This document shows, in pieces, positions 17,874 to 27,214 of a stretch of 64,000 nt of DNA. Below the pieces are notes generated by a model. That model saw only the letters and a program-made list of their open reading frames with translations, had not been told where the DNA came from and made no database searches. The stretch comes from Thermodesulfobacteriota bacterium (lineage in GTDB: Bacteria; Desulfobacterota; Syntrophorhabdia; Syntrophorhabdales; JANXAF01): assembly GCA_025062045.1 (NCBI GenBank), contig JANXAF010000005.1, forward strand, positions 62,001-126,000. Direction: 5' to 3'. How positions within the stretch are numbered: position 1 is the first letter of the stretch; every line of letters starts with the position of its first letter. Made by a program: the position numbers and the translations under genes.

Positions 17874-18793
17874 TGTTCCCTTCCTAAAAGCAAATAAAGG
17901 ATTGCCATTCTTACAGCTACTCCATTTTCCACCTGATCTAGAATTACAGAGTAAGGACCGTCCGCCACATCATCCATAATCTCAACTCCCCTATTCATCG
18001 GCCCGGGATGCATTATAATCACGTCTTTTTTGGCGAGATGCAAGTGTTCAGATCGGAGGCCATAAAGGGAAGAATACTCTCTCACAGAAGGTATAAAGGA
18101 TATACCTCCCCTTTCCTTTTGGATTCTCAGCATCATAATTACGTCTGTATCTTTTATCGCTTCTTCGATCCTAAATTCTACTTTCACCCCAAGTTGGTCA
18201 AGGCATGGAGGGATAAGACTCGGTGGTCCGCAGCATACAACTTCGTTGCCAAATTTCTTAAGACAATAGATGTTCGATCTAGCAACTCTACTGTGAGCTA
18301 TATCTCCGATTATTGCTACTTTAAGATTTTCTACCCTCCCTTTTTTCTCCCTTATGGTATAAAGATCGAGGAGGGCCTGTGTTGGGTGCTCATGAGCACC
18401 GTCTCCTGCATTGACAACGGAGGACTTTAGAATTCTAGAAAGGATATGAGGAGCCCCTGCCATGCTATGTCTTATGATGATCACATCGGGTTGCATAGAC
18501 TGAAGGTTTAAAACGGTATCTTTTAGTGTTTCACCTTTTACCACACTGCTTGTCGTTGAAGAGATGTTTATAGTGTCGGCGCTCAGTCTTTTGGCTGCTA
18601 TTTCAAAGGATGTTCTCGTGCGGGTGCTCGGTTCAAAAAAAAGCGTAATAACGGTCTTACCCCTCAAAGTAGGAACCTTCTTTATGTCCCTCTTTGAGAC
18701 CTCTTTGAAGGATTCAGCGGTATCGAGTATGAAAAGAATCTCCTCCTTTGAAAGATCCCTAATACCCAGTAGATCTTTCCTTTTCCATTCCAT
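17870..18793 (-). CDS. pyrB: Aspartate carbamoyltransferase catalytic subunit
   Basis: The 307-residue enzyme joins carbamoyl phosphate and aspartate. The carbamoyl-phosphate motif [13 protein letters not shown], the catalytic loop with [10 protein letters not shown], and [12 protein letters not shown] are present. No regulatory subunit gene (pyrI) is adjacent. The start follows pyrR after 5 bases and the stop overlaps pyrC, so translation of the operon is likely coupled. Confidence 0.96.
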   Translation of the reverse strand: MEWKRKDLLGIRDLSKEEILFILDTAESFKEVSKRDIKKVPTLRGKTVITLFFEPSTRTRTSFEIAAKRLSADTINISSTTSSVVKGETLKDTVLNLQSMQPDVIIIRHSMAGAPHILSRILKSSVVNAGDGAHEHPTQALLDLYTIREKKGRVENLKVAIIGDIAHSRVARSNIYCLKKFGNEVVCCGPPSLIPPCLDQLGVKVEFRIEEAIKDTDVIMMLRIQKERGGISFIPSVREYSSLYGLRSEHLHLAKKDVIIMHPGPMNRGVEIMDDVADGPYSVILDQVENGVAVRMAILYLLLGREQ

Positions 18794-18798
18794 ATCGT

Positions 18799-19332
18799 TT
18801 ACTCGGTCTTTGTCACAATTACCTCATCAGCGCCGTCCACTTCTTTTAACCTCACCAACACCTCTTCACCTGGGGACACTCTGTAGTGGATCCCAGTATA
18901 GTCAGGATGAATGGGAAGTTCCCGTTCATTTCTATCGACGATTACCGCAAGCTGGATCTTTTTTGGTCTCCCGATATCCATTATCGCATCTATTGCGGCT
19001 CTAATCGTCCTTCCTGTGTGGATCACATCGTCAACTAGTACAACGACCATGTTATTAACATCAAATGATATCTCCGTTTTTCTCACCCTCGGAGACTTAA
19101 GCTTAAATATATCGTCCCTGTACATAGTTATATCGAGTATCCCCATTGGAACTTCAACACTCTCAATTGACTTTATCCCTTCCCTTATTCTAGATGCCAG
19201 ATAGACCCCTCTTGTCCTTATACCTATGAGGCTCAGATTCTGACATCCGTGATTTTTTTCGACAATTTCGTAGCAGATCCTGTTTATAACCCTTTCTAAA
19301 GCCTTTTTTCCAAGTATGAGGACTTTCTCCAT
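18799..19332 (-). CDS. pyrR: Bifunctional pyrimidine regulator/uracil phosphoribosyltransferase PyrR
   Basis: The 177-residue protein has the PRPP-binding motif [17 protein letters not shown] and the family start ([22 protein letters not shown]). In Firmicutes PyrR binds an RNA loop in the pyr leader. Here it heads pyrR-pyrB-pyrC-amidohydrolase, but the gap to the candidate promoter is only a few bases and the inter-gene gaps are 5 bases or less. There is therefore no room for a classical attenuator. It may act only as an enzyme or on distant mRNAs. Confidence 0.94.
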   Translation of the reverse strand: MEKVLILGKKALERVINRICYEIVEKNHGCQNLSLIGIRTRGVYLASRIREGIKSIESVEVPMGILDITMYRDDIFKLKSPRVRKTEISFDVNNMVVVLVDDVIHTGRTIRAAIDAIMDIGRPKKIQLAVIVDRNERELPIHPDYTGIHYRVSPGEEVLVRLKEVDGADEVIVTKTE

Positions 19333-19343
19333 AGAACCTGCTA

Positions 19344-19373
19344 AGTATATAGGGTTTGAATGAAAAAAATCAA
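19344..19373 (-). promoter_or_regulatory. Sigma-70-type promoter for pyr operon with very short leader
   Basis: On the minus strand TTGATT (19373-19368), an 18-base spacer and TATACT (19349-19344) place the start at about 19337, only about 5 bases before the pyrR ATG. AGCAGG sits in the same interval. Confidence 0.4.
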
Positions 19374-19440
19374 TCGATATTTCTTTTGGGTAAAATTTAC
19401 AATTCTTGAGCTTTTAACGCCATTAAATCAAAACTCCAGA

Positions 19441-19968
19441 TTATCCTCCGTTCCTCATGGATCTTTCTTTCAAAAGAAGGAATGATCCCGGATCCTTTAG
19501 ATACTCCAAAGCGTCAAATATCCTCAAATAGTGACCCCTTTCTTCGTAGGAGAGCGTCAAAAAGAACCTTTTTAGCTTTGGGTCGGTTTCGAAAGCCTTT
19601 GCTAGTTTCTCATAATGCTCTATCGATTTCTCCTCAATGCCCATGGCCATGGAAGTGGCACTTATTTCGTCTTCCAAGACTTTTACATCTTTTATTACTG
19701 CCTCATCAAAGATACTTCCAAAAACTGGAGGCCTGTTTTGGGTGTTAACTATCCAATCTTCGAGTTTTCCTTCGTTTTTTATCTTTTCGTAAACCTTTTT
19801 TACAGTTTTTATGTGATTTTCCTCCTCCAATGCCAACTCTTTGAACATTTCTTTTAACCAATTACCACGGACGTTCTTAGAAAACTCCAAATAAAACTCT
19901 TTCCCTTCCTCCTCCATTCTTATCGCCTCTCCTAAGGCTTCTTCTAAAGAATAGTCCTTTGTTTCCAT
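19441..19968 (-). CDS. Ferritin-like di-iron protein (rubrerythrin-like, no rubredoxin domain)
   Basis: The 175-residue four-helix protein has the paired di-iron motifs EEEGKEFY (about 16-23), EEENHIKTV, EEKSIEHYEKLA and YEERGHYLRIF, matching the E...ExxH pattern of rubrerythrins. It lacks the C-terminal CxxC rubredoxin domain, so it would depend on a separate electron donor. Such proteins reduce peroxide in anaerobes or act in iron metabolism. It stands alone; the gap on its 3' side (19333-19440) shows no gene. Confidence 0.85.
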   Translation of the reverse strand: METKDYSLEEALGEAIRMEEEGKEFYLEFSKNVRGNWLKEMFKELALEEENHIKTVKKVYEKIKNEGKLEDWIVNTQNRPPVFGSIFDEAVIKDVKVLEDEISATSMAMGIEEKSIEHYEKLAKAFETDPKLKRFFLTLSYEERGHYLRIFDALEYLKDPGSFLLLKERSMRNGG

Positions 19969-20079
19969 GTTGCGCCCCCTTGTTCATAACTACTAGCTCT
20001 AATTATAGAAGGCCAGATTAGCAAACTCAAGCTTAAATCTTTTTAAAATCCGAAGACACATTTATTGCCCATGGAACTA

Positions 20080-20109
20080 TTTACACGGAGCACGTATAAT
20101 TGCTATGAT
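20080..20109 (+). promoter_or_regulatory. Promoter region for ruvCAB
   Basis: TTTACA (20080-20085) and TATGAT (20104-20109) with an 18-base spacer would start transcription at about 20117, at the ruvC ATG. A perfect TATAAT at 20095-20100 is a second -10 choice. No ribosome site precedes ruvC. Confidence 0.4.
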
Positions 20110-20117
20110 TTTTTGAA

Positions 20118-20630
20118 ATGAAAATACTCGGTGTCGATCCTGGGTTAAGAGCTACCGGGTACGGTGCAATAAAAGTTGAAAATGGAATCATTCGCTTAAT
20201 GGAGAGTGGATACATAAAAACCACACCAAACTTAAAAAGACCGGAAAGACTCTTTAAACTTTACTCAGAGTTCAGTAATGTTTTAAACAGAACCCTTCCA
20301 GATTTCGTAATCATAGAGCATGTGTTTTCCCTTGTGCGATATCCGAAGGCGGGCATAACACTAGGCCAGGTCTTGGGAATTCTCTACCTTACTATATGTG
20401 AAAGAAGGATCCGGTATCTTGACCTAACCCCGAAGGAGATAAAGAACGCTATAACTGGATACGGCGATGCGAAAAAGGACCAGATAAAGAGGGCAGTTTT
20501 GGCTATCCTTGGCTTGGACCAGCTCAATTCCTTTCATGCCTCTGATGCTCTGGCTGCGGCTGTGGCCGGGTTTTTTAGGATCACCAGAGGATTGAAAGGT
20601 GATAAGGTATCTCTCCGGTCAGCTTATTAG
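20118..20630 (+). CDS. ruvC: Holliday junction endonuclease RuvC
   Basis: The 170-residue nuclease resolves Holliday junctions with RuvAB. The catalytic residues are D7 (GVDPG), E67 (IIEHVFS), H140 and D143 (SFHASDALAAA). The third ligand is His where E. coli has Asp138; Thermus RuvC also has His here, so activity is expected. It begins the ruvC-ruvA-ruvB operon and overlaps ruvA by 32 bases. Confidence 0.96.
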   Translation: MKILGVDPGLRATGYGAIKVENGIIRLMESGYIKTTPNLKRPERLFKLYSEFSNVLNRTLPDFVIIEHVFSLVRYPKAGITLGQVLGILYLTICERRIRYLDLTPKEIKNAITGYGDAKKDQIKRAVLAILGLDQLNSFHASDALAAAVAGFFRITRGLKGDKVSLRSAY

Positions 20631-21234
20631 TTTAGATGACGATCGGGCAACGGTCCTTGTTGGAGGTATTGGGTACGAGATCCTTTTGCCTTTTTACGTA
20701 ATGCAGGAGATTAAGGGATCTGTAAGAATAGGAGAGAACATATCCTTATTCATCTCTTACAACCAGAGCCAAAGGAATCCAAAACCGGTTCTTGTCGGGT
20801 TTACAAGAGAGTTGGATAGAGAGTTTTTCGAACTGTTCATTTCCGTGGAAGATATGGGTCCCCTTGCAGCTGTGAAAGCCCTCGTTTTACCTATAGGCCA
20901 GATAGCGAAATATATAGAAGACAGGAACGTAAAAGCCCTTACTTCCCTTAGAGGTGTAGGCGAAAGAAGGGCAGAAAAGATAGTCGCTACACTTAAGGGA
21001 AAAGTGGCAAAGTACGCTTTGAGTTCTGATGTAAAGCTTCCTCACTACTTTCCCGAAGATTTCAAAAAACCGGTTGAAAACGTCCTTACAAACCAGCTTG
21101 GCTACACAGTGAAGGAAGCCAGAAGAATGATTGAAGAGGCTTTGAAAAGGAATCCTTCCGTTTCCAGTTCGGAGGAACTCTTCGAGGAAATATACAGGGT
21201 AAAAAAGAATGGGCGACGGAAACAGAACTCTTGA
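20599..21234 (+). CDS. ruvA: Holliday junction DNA helicase subunit RuvA
   Basis: The 211-residue protein begins at GTG within the end of ruvC and has the family N-terminus ([20 protein letters not shown]). Next come the OB domain, the tandem helix-hairpin-helix region ([21 protein letters not shown]) and a C-terminal RuvB-binding domain (about 160-211). It recognises the four-way junction and loads RuvB. The 32-base overlap with ruvC and 26-base overlap with ruvB indicate coupled translation. Confidence 0.94.
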   Translation: MIRYLSGQLISLDDDRATVLVGGIGYEILLPFYVMQEIKGSVRIGENISLFISYNQSQRNPKPVLVGFTRELDREFFELFISVEDMGPLAAVKALVLPIGQIAKYIEDRNVKALTSLRGVGERRAEKIVATLKGKVAKYALSSDVKLPHYFPEDFKKPVENVLTNQLGYTVKEARRMIEEALKRNPSVSSSEELFEEIYRVKKNGRRKQNS

Positions 21235-22222
21235 GCTTTTAACGCGTCAAAAAGACGACGAACAGTCCCTTTCCTTAAGACCCCGATTTCTCAGAGAGTA
21301 CGTAGGCCAGGAGAAGATCGTTGAAACACTAAAGATAGCAATTGAAGCAGCCCTCTTAAGAAATGAACCTTTGGAACATATTCTCCTCAATGGGCCACCA
21401 GGTCTTGGAAAGACAACACTTGCCCATATTATCTCGAACGAGATGGGTGCACGGCTTGTCACATCTTCTGGACCAGCCTTGGAAAAGGGTGGAGACTTGA
21501 TGGGTATCCTTACGAACCTAGAAAGAGGGGACATACTTTTTATAGACGAGATACACAGGATACCAAAAAGCGTAGAAGAATTTCTGTATCCCGCCATGGA
21601 AGATTTTGCTGTGGATTTCGTATTTGACAGAGGTATACACGCTAGAACTCATAGATTCAGGCTTGAACGGTTCACCTTGATCGGAGCAACAACAAGAGCT
21701 GGTCTACTTTCCGCACCTTTAAGGGAAAGATTTGGAATCATAAGAGATCTCGATTTCTATAGAGAGGAGGATCTTGTAAAAATAATCAGGAGATCCGCAT
21801 CGATACTGAACATTCCTATAGATGAAGATGCAGCTTATGAGACTGCAAAAAGGGCGAGAGGTACTCCGAGAGTAGCGAATAGACTTCTAAGAAGGATCAG
21901 GGATTACGCTCAGGTAAGGGCAAAAGGTAGAATAACAAGGTCTGTTGTGGTAGACGCATTAGAGCTCGAAGGTATAGACTCGGAAGGATTAAGTGATTTG
22001 GACAGAAAACTCTTAACCACTCTCATCGTAAATTACAAAGGTGGTCCTTGTGGAATAGAAGCCCTTTCTTCGACCCTTCTTATCGAACCGGACGTTCTTG
22101 TGGAAGTTGTAGAACCGTACTTACTCAAGTCGGGTTTCATTATCCGGACCCCCCAGGGAAGAAAGGCAACTGAAAAAGCATACAATCATCTTGGGATTCC
22201 GAAAACCGGTCCTTTACTCTAG
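21209..22222 (+). CDS. ruvB: Holliday junction branch-migration ATPase RuvB
   Basis: The 337-residue AAA+ motor has the N-terminal [15 protein letters not shown], Walker [10 protein letters not shown], Walker [10 protein letters not shown], sensor segment [18 protein letters not shown] and the C-terminal winged helix ([13 protein letters not shown]...[16 protein letters not shown]). The length is standard. The last 9 bases overlap the convergent S1-domain gene. Confidence 0.97.
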   Translation: MGDGNRTLELLTRQKDDEQSLSLRPRFLREYVGQEKIVETLKIAIEAALLRNEPLEHILLNGPPGLGKTTLAHIISNEMGARLVTSSGPALEKGGDLMGILTNLERGDILFIDEIHRIPKSVEEFLYPAMEDFAVDFVFDRGIHARTHRFRLERFTLIGATTRAGLLSAPLRERFGIIRDLDFYREEDLVKIIRRSASILNIPIDEDAAYETAKRARGTPRVANRLLRRIRDYAQVRAKGRITRSVVVDALELEGIDSEGLSDLDRKLLTTLIVNYKGGPCGIEALSSTLLIEPDVLVEVVEPYLLKSGFIIRTPQGRKATEKAYNHLGIPKTGPLL

Positions 22223-23656
22223 TTTATCCCTTATGAGATCCCCAAGTCTTAAGAAACCCTGATTCATTTTCTCCATTCTCTCTTTGTACTCCAAGTAAGC
22301 CTCCTTTTCTTCGAAGTCCTTAACTTTCTTTTCGCTAAGGACAAGCCTTTCTTTCTCCACATTTATAACGGCAGCTCTCATTTTCGTCCCTGGAAGATAA
22401 TGTTTTGATTTAGCTTTTTCTCCCTTTAAACTCAATTCACCTTCCGGAACGTATCCGAGTATCCCTTCTTCCGTCTCCACAAGAAGCCCTCTTTGCAGGG
22501 CTTTAACTACCTGACACTCTATAATCCGACCGACATGAGGATAGGCTATCTCTTCTTCCTCTTCCACTGCAAGGAATATTCTCCTCTTAGCCCGATCCAC
22601 ATCGAGTATTCGCACCTTAAGTATCTGGCCTTCTTTGAAAAACTCCTTCGGATCCTTTATCCTTCTTTTTTTGCTCAGCTTCGAAAGAGGTGCAAAACCA
22701 AAAATTTCTCGATCGAGCCTAACTAGTATTCCATTCTCCTCTACCTTTGCCACAGTTCCAGAAACTAGATCTCCGATTCCGTATTTTTCCTGAAATTCTA
22801 CGAATGGATCAGGAATGAGTTCCTTTATGCTCAAAATTATCTTTTCACTTTCCCAGTCGACTTCTTTTACGGCGACCTCTAGCACTTCGCCATTTGAGAA
22901 CAACTCATGCAAGTTTTTTACGTTGCTCCAGCTTATCTCGCTTTTCGGGATGAATCCATCTAACCCCCCAATATCCACAACCAAACCGTTTTCTTTTATA
23001 CTCTTAACTTTTCCTTTCACACGTGAATTCTCTTTTAACACATCTTTGAGCTCTTCCTTTAATTTCTCCCTCTTTTCTCTTAGAAGCTCTTTTCTCGAAA
23101 GGACAACGTTTATCCCGTCCTCTTCTAAGGAGAGGACTTTAAATTCAAGGACTCTCCCTATAAAATCCTCGAAATTTTCATCCTTTTCTCCCATCTGAGA
23201 GTGAGGACAGAAACACTTCACAGTTCCCACGTGTACCTCGAATCCACCTTTCATCTTCCCAAATACTTTACCCTCCACCTTGGTATTTGTTTCGTAAGCT
23301 TTTTTAATCCTCTGCAAGTCTATGGTTGAAACACCCTCCCGTAGGATCGTAAAGAGCTTAAAACCTGAAACCTGACCAGCGTAGTATGCTTCTAGTGTCT
23401 CATCTTCCCTTACAGAGACTTCTCCATTTTCGTTCAAAAATTCCTCTATTTTTATGAGACCCTCCTTTTTATCACCGTAATCAACGTAAACGAATTCCTT
23501 CGTCCTACCTGTAACCCTTACAGTGTACTTTTCTCCAATTTCCAGTCGAACCTTTGAGACACTTTCCACCATCTGTCTTATTTCATCCATTTCCAACCCC
23601 TCGTACGGACTTTTAAATCGCGCATAATTATCCATCAGATCCGGTTTTTCGGTCAA
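22214..23656 (-). CDS. S1-domain RNA-binding protein (ribosomal protein S1-like)
   Basis: The 480-residue protein contains about five S1/OB repeats, at roughly 40-105, 115-185, 205-280, 290-365 and 375-440. The typical strand motifs are [20 protein letters not shown] and [13 protein letters not shown]. The third and fourth repeats are closest to S1 consensus; the first and last are divergent. It probably binds mRNA and helps translation initiation, or acts as an S1 paralogue. It is monocistronic and divergent from the HAD gene. Confidence 0.83.
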   Translation of the reverse strand: MTEKPDLMDNYARFKSPYEGLEMDEIRQMVESVSKVRLEIGEKYTVRVTGRTKEFVYVDYGDKKEGLIKIEEFLNENGEVSVREDETLEAYYAGQVSGFKLFTILREGVSTIDLQRIKKAYETNTKVEGKVFGKMKGGFEVHVGTVKCFCPHSQMGEKDENFEDFIGRVLEFKVLSLEEDGINVVLSRKELLREKREKLKEELKDVLKENSRVKGKVKSIKENGLVVDIGGLDGFIPKSEISWSNVKNLHELFSNGEVLEVAVKEVDWESEKIILSIKELIPDPFVEFQEKYGIGDLVSGTVAKVEENGILVRLDREIFGFAPLSKLSKKRRIKDPKEFFKEGQILKVRILDVDRAKRRIFLAVEEEEEIAYPHVGRIIECQVVKALQRGLLVETEEGILGYVPEGELSLKGEKAKSKHYLPGTKMRAAVINVEKERLVLSEKKVKDFEEKEAYLEYKERMEKMNQGFLRLGDLIRDKLE

Positions 23657-23702
23657 CGGTGTTGAATCTGGCCTAATCTTATGTTAAACGAAAGGGACCC
23701 AA

Positions 23703-24353
23703 ATGGTCGCAGAAATCTCTCTTCAATGTGTCATCTATGACTGTGATGGGGTCATGTTCGATTCACTGGAGGCGAATAGAAGGCTCTACAACCACATTGC
23801 AAAATCTTTAGGAAGGGAAGAACTCTCCGATTACGAGCTTCAGTACTGCCATACTCACACTGTTCAGGAGTCTTTAAAATTTTTATTTAGAGACCAGCCA
23901 CAGGAGTATGAAAAGGCTTATCATTTTTTGAAAAACAACGTAAACCTTAGCGATTTCGTTACCTACCTCAGGATGGAACCTAATTTATTGGAGACCCTTT
24001 CGATCTTAAAGAGGAAGTGCGTAAAGACAGCCGTATGCACGAATAGAACAACAACGATGAAGCATATAATGGACAGGTACGACCTTTGGCCCTATTTCGA
24101 TATTGTAGTGACAGCACTCGATGTGAAAAATCCGAAACCTAATCCGGAATCTGTAATGAAAATACTCGCCGAACTAAAAGTCGAAAAAGAAAAGACCGTG
24201 TTTGTAGGCGACTCCGAAATAGACAGGATGACGGCTTATGAGTCCGGTGTGCGATTCATCTCCTACAAAAACCCAAATCTGGCTGCGGATGCCGTAATAG
24301 AGGACCATCTCGATCTCATACTTCTCTTCTTTCCAAATGAAAGTCTTCGATAG
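23703..24353 (+). CDS. HAD-superfamily phosphatase (phosphoglycolate phosphatase-like)
   Basis: The 216-residue protein has HAD motif I YDCDGVMFDS, motif II VCTNRTT, motif III K at NPKPNP, and motif IV FVGDSEIDR. The helical cap lies at about 20-95, as in Gph/PGP-type enzymes that hydrolyse small phosphate esters. AAAGGGACCC precedes the ATG. The 3' end overlaps the convergent pssA by 38 bases. The substrate is not determinable. Confidence 0.85.
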   Translation: MVAEISLQCVIYDCDGVMFDSLEANRRLYNHIAKSLGREELSDYELQYCHTHTVQESLKFLFRDQPQEYEKAYHFLKNNVNLSDFVTYLRMEPNLLETLSILKRKCVKTAVCTNRTTTMKHIMDRYDLWPYFDIVVTALDVKNPKPNPESVMKILAELKVEKEKTVFVGDSEIDRMTAYESGVRFISYKNPNLAADAVIEDHLDLILLFFPNESLR

Positions 24354-25062
24354 TCTTTCTCTTCGACTGAAGGATCGCACTTAATGGACCCGAGATCACA
24401 TAGGCAGAAGAGATGAGAAAAATTGTCACTTTCGGCTCCATGAAGATGACAACCAGTGCGAGGATCGCTCCTATTCCGGTCCTGAAAGGTTTTGCCCTCA
24501 CAAAATCAAAATCCTTGAATCCGTAATATCTAATGTTGCTGACCATGAGAAAAGCGAGCAGATACAAAAGTAAAGGGATGAAGACCGAATCGCACTCTCT
24601 TCCATACCCTAAATAACTGCAGAAAAGCACAGTAGACGCAATCATAGATGCGGAGGCAGGAATTGGAAGACCAAGAAAATGCTTCTTTTGTACAGTTTCC
24701 ACCTGGATATTGAACCTTGCAAGCCTTAGAGCGCCACAGGCCACATAAAGAAAGCCAGCGAGCCATCCAAATCTCCCATAGGCAGAAAGTGCCCAAAGAT
24801 AAGCCAGTATCGCCGGAGCCACCCCAAATGAGACGAGATCCGCAAGCGAATCGTATTCGACTCCAAACCTGGTCGTCGTGTTTGTTATTCTGGCCACCCG
24901 ACCATCAAGAATGTCGAAAACGCATGCAATGAAAATGGCAGAGCTTGAGTGCACAAAGTTTCTTTCCAAAGCTTCAGCGATAGCCCAGAATCCAGAAAAA
25001 AGACTAAGCGAGGTAAATATATTAGGAAGCAGGTAGATCCTCCTTACTTTTTTCTTCCCCAT
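24316..25062 (-). CDS. pssA: CDP-diacylglycerol-serine O-phosphatidyltransferase
   Basis: The 248-residue membrane enzyme makes phosphatidylserine. The CDP-alcohol phosphotransferase motif is complete: DGRVAR followed by FGxExDSLADLVSFGVAPA, matching D-G-x2-A-R-x8-G-x3-D-x3-D. Several transmembrane helices follow. The ATG at 25062 is chosen because AAGGAGGGG lies just before it; a TTG 18 bases upstream would bury that site inside the gene. It overlaps psd by 41 bases. Confidence 0.92.
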   Translation of the reverse strand: MGKKKVRRIYLLPNIFTSLSLFSGFWAIAEALERNFVHSSSAIFIACVFDILDGRVARITNTTTRFGVEYDSLADLVSFGVAPAILAYLWALSAYGRFGWLAGFLYVACGALRLARFNIQVETVQKKHFLGLPIPASASMIASTVLFCSYLGYGRECDSVFIPLLLYLLAFLMVSNIRYYGFKDFDFVRAKPFRTGIGAILALVVIFMEPKVTIFLISSAYVISGPLSAILQSKRKTIEDFHLERREV

Positions 25063-25699
25063 AACCCCTCCTTTTCGCAATAACGGTAATGCCTGCTTTG
25101 ACTTTCTGGCCTTCTAAAACAGTTATCTCATATTTTGCCGGAAGACAAACGTCAACCCTTGACCCGAAAGCAATCATACCTATTCTATCTCCCCTTTTGA
25201 CCTTTTCCCCTTCTTTGACGTACGAGAAGATCCTTCTAGCCAAAAATCCTGCAATCTGAATCAAAAGAACTACTTCCCCGTGAGTTTCCAACACGATGTA
25301 ATTTCTCTCATTTTTAGTTTCGATATCCTTTTTGAAAGCGCAAAAGTGCTTGCCAGGCTCATATCTTACGCTTTTTACTAATCCATCGCAGGGTGACCTG
25401 TTTACATGCACATCAAAGGGCGACATAAAGATTGAAATACAATTGTGCCTTTTTATTCCAAATTCTTCGTAATCGATATGTCTGATCCACATAACTTTGC
25501 CATCTGCTGGAGAAAGGATGTAAGAACTATCGACATTGGCAACTCTCTCAGGATCTCTGAAGAAATAGAGGATGAAGATGGCGAAGGCAACCGAGATAAT
25601 CGAGAGAGATTTTAAGTTTAAAACGAAAGAGAGAAAAAAAATGGCAAGCGAGATAAAAAGGACCCTTTTTGCTTCGCTTGCCACAGGGATCTTTTTCAA
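25022..25699 (-). CDS. psd: Phosphatidylserine decarboxylase (small, archaeal/type II-like form)
   Basis: The 225-residue pyruvoyl enzyme converts phosphatidylserine to phosphatidylethanolamine. Two N-terminal hydrophobic segments anchor it. The self-cleavage site is GSRVD ([13 protein letters not shown]) near the C-terminus, and the family segment SPADGKV and [11 protein letters not shown] are clear. Together with pssA it forms the complete PS-to-PE route. Its start overlaps the ilvC stop by 4 bases, so phospholipid and branched-chain amino acid genes share a transcript. Confidence 0.93.
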   Translation of the reverse strand: MKKIPVASEAKRVLFISLAIFFLSFVLNLKSLSIISVAFAIFILYFFRDPERVANVDSSYILSPADGKVMWIRHIDYEEFGIKRHNCISIFMSPFDVHVNRSPCDGLVKSVRYEPGKHFCAFKKDIETKNERNYIVLETHGEVVLLIQIAGFLARRIFSYVKEGEKVKRGDRIGMIAFGSRVDVCLPAKYEITVLEGQKVKAGITVIAKRRGYGEEKSKEDLPAS

Positions 25700-26694
25700 T
25701 CTTTTCTCCCTATCCAGCTCATCATCGATCTTAGCCTTTTTCCCACCTCTTCTAGAGGGTGCTCGCTCTCTTTCTTTTTCAAAGCGTTATAGACCGGTCT
25801 TCCGCACATGTTTTCAAGGATCCACTCCCTGGCAAACTCCCCAGTTTGGATCTCTTTGAGTATCTTTTTCATCTCTTCCCTACTTTTCTCATTTATTATC
25901 CTTTTACCCCTCGTCATGTCTCCATATTCGGCTGTGTCGCTTATGGAGTACCTCATGAACGATATGCCACCCTCGTATATCAGGTCGACTATTAACTTCA
26001 ATTCATGTAAGCATTCGAAATAGGCTATCTCTGGCTGGTATCCAGCTTCCACAAGTGTCTCGAATCCAGCCTTTATAAGTTCACTTACGCCCCCGCAAAG
26101 AACTGCCTGTTCCCCAAAAAGGTCAGTTTCGGTCTCCTCGGCAAAGGTCGTCTCGATGACCCCTGCTCTTGTGGCTCCTATCCCTTTTGCGTATGCCAAA
26201 GCCTTAGCCAATGCCTTTTTCGAGTAATCCTGATAAACAGCAACGAGGGAAGGAACCCCAGCACCCCGCAGGTACTCCCTGCGGACTAGGTGTCCGGGTC
26301 CTTTCGGAGCCACCATTATCACGTCCACATAAGGTGGAGGGGTTATTTGACCGTAATGGATGTTAAAACCGTGGGAAAAGACCAAAGTTTTTCCTTCCTT
26401 TAAGCTCTCTTCAATCTCCTCCTTGTAAAGTTTGGCCTGAACATTGTCCTGTGCGAGGATTTGGATTATGTCGGCCATGGCGGAGGCCTCTTTTGCACTT
26501 AGCGGTTTGAAGCCATGTTCGATGGCAAGATCGTAATTCTTTGTCCCTTTAAGCTCGGCCACAATAACATTGAGTCCGCTGTCTCTTAGGTTCTGAGCCT
26601 GTGCATGGCCCTGGCTCCCATAACCTATTATGGCTATGACAGAATCTTTAATAACTGAAAGATCGGCATCACCATCGTAATAGATTCTAGCCAT
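25696..26694 (-). CDS. ilvC: Ketol-acid reductoisomerase (class I)
   Basis: The 332-residue enzyme performs the isomerisation and reduction in valine, leucine and isoleucine synthesis. The Rossmann motif is [12 protein letters not shown], with the knotted C-terminal domain carrying the metal ligands ([10 protein letters not shown] and [10 protein letters not shown]-type segment). The cofactor loop after beta2 reads [11 protein letters not shown] where NADPH enzymes have V-G-L-x-P-G-S-x-S. An acidic residue replaces Leu and Asn replaces a phosphate-binding Ser, which hints at NADH use. It overlaps ilvH by 8 bases. Confidence 0.96.
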   Translation of the reverse strand: MARIYYDGDADLSVIKDSVIAIIGYGSQGHAQAQNLRDSGLNVIVAELKGTKNYDLAIEHGFKPLSAKEASAMADIIQILAQDNVQAKLYKEEIEESLKEGKTLVFSHGFNIHYGQITPPPYVDVIMVAPKGPGHLVRREYLRGAGVPSLVAVYQDYSKKALAKALAYAKGIGATRAGVIETTFAEETETDLFGEQAVLCGGVSELIKAGFETLVEAGYQPEIAYFECLHELKLIVDLIYEGGISFMRYSISDTAEYGDMTRGKRIINEKSREEMKKILKEIQTGEFAREWILENMCGRPVYNALKKKESEHPLEEVGKRLRSMMSWIGRKD

Positions 26695-27205
26695 GATCCT
26701 CTCCTTTCTTTTCTTTTATCTTCATCGCCTTGTCACCCCTTGGGATGGCTATGGGACCCGTTCTTACAAGTTCCTTTATCCCGAAGGGCTTAATGAGGTT
26801 CAAAAAAGCTTTTATCTTTTCCTCGTCTCCTGTGATCATTACTGTGTAAGTTTTCGGAGAAACATCAACTATACTTCCTCTAAATATCTCCGTAAGTCTA
26901 AGTATCTCTTCCCTCTTTTCGTTCTCCGCTGCGACTTTCACAAGTATCATCTCTCTTGAAACATAGTCGATATCCTTAAAATCGACAACCTTTATGACAT
27001 TTATGAGTTTGTTAAGCTGCTTTAGGATCTGTTCCAGAATGAACTCGTTTCCCGTTGTGACGATAGTCATTATGGAAAGAGTGGGATCTAAAGTTTCGGC
27101 CACACAGAGGCTCTCTATGTTAAAACCCCTTGCACTGAAAAGGCCGGCAACCCTTGCAAGCACTCCAAATTCGTTTTCCACAAGGACCGAGATTATGTGT
27201 CTCAA
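26687..27205 (-). CDS. ilvH: Acetolactate synthase regulatory subunit
   Basis: The 172-residue protein has the N-terminal ACT domain ([29 protein letters not shown], given here only as the family segment at residues 4-32) and the C-terminal ALS domain. It binds valine for feedback control and stimulates IlvB. It lies 9 bases after ilvB. Confidence 0.95.
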   Translation of the reverse strand: MRHIISVLVENEFGVLARVAGLFSARGFNIESLCVAETLDPTLSIMTIVTTGNEFILEQILKQLNKLINVIKVVDFKDIDYVSREMILVKVAAENEKREEILRLTEIFRGSIVDVSPKTYTVMITGDEEKIKAFLNLIKPFGIKELVRTGPIAIPRGDKAMKIKEKKGEDHG

Positions 27206-27214
27206 TTTAACCTC

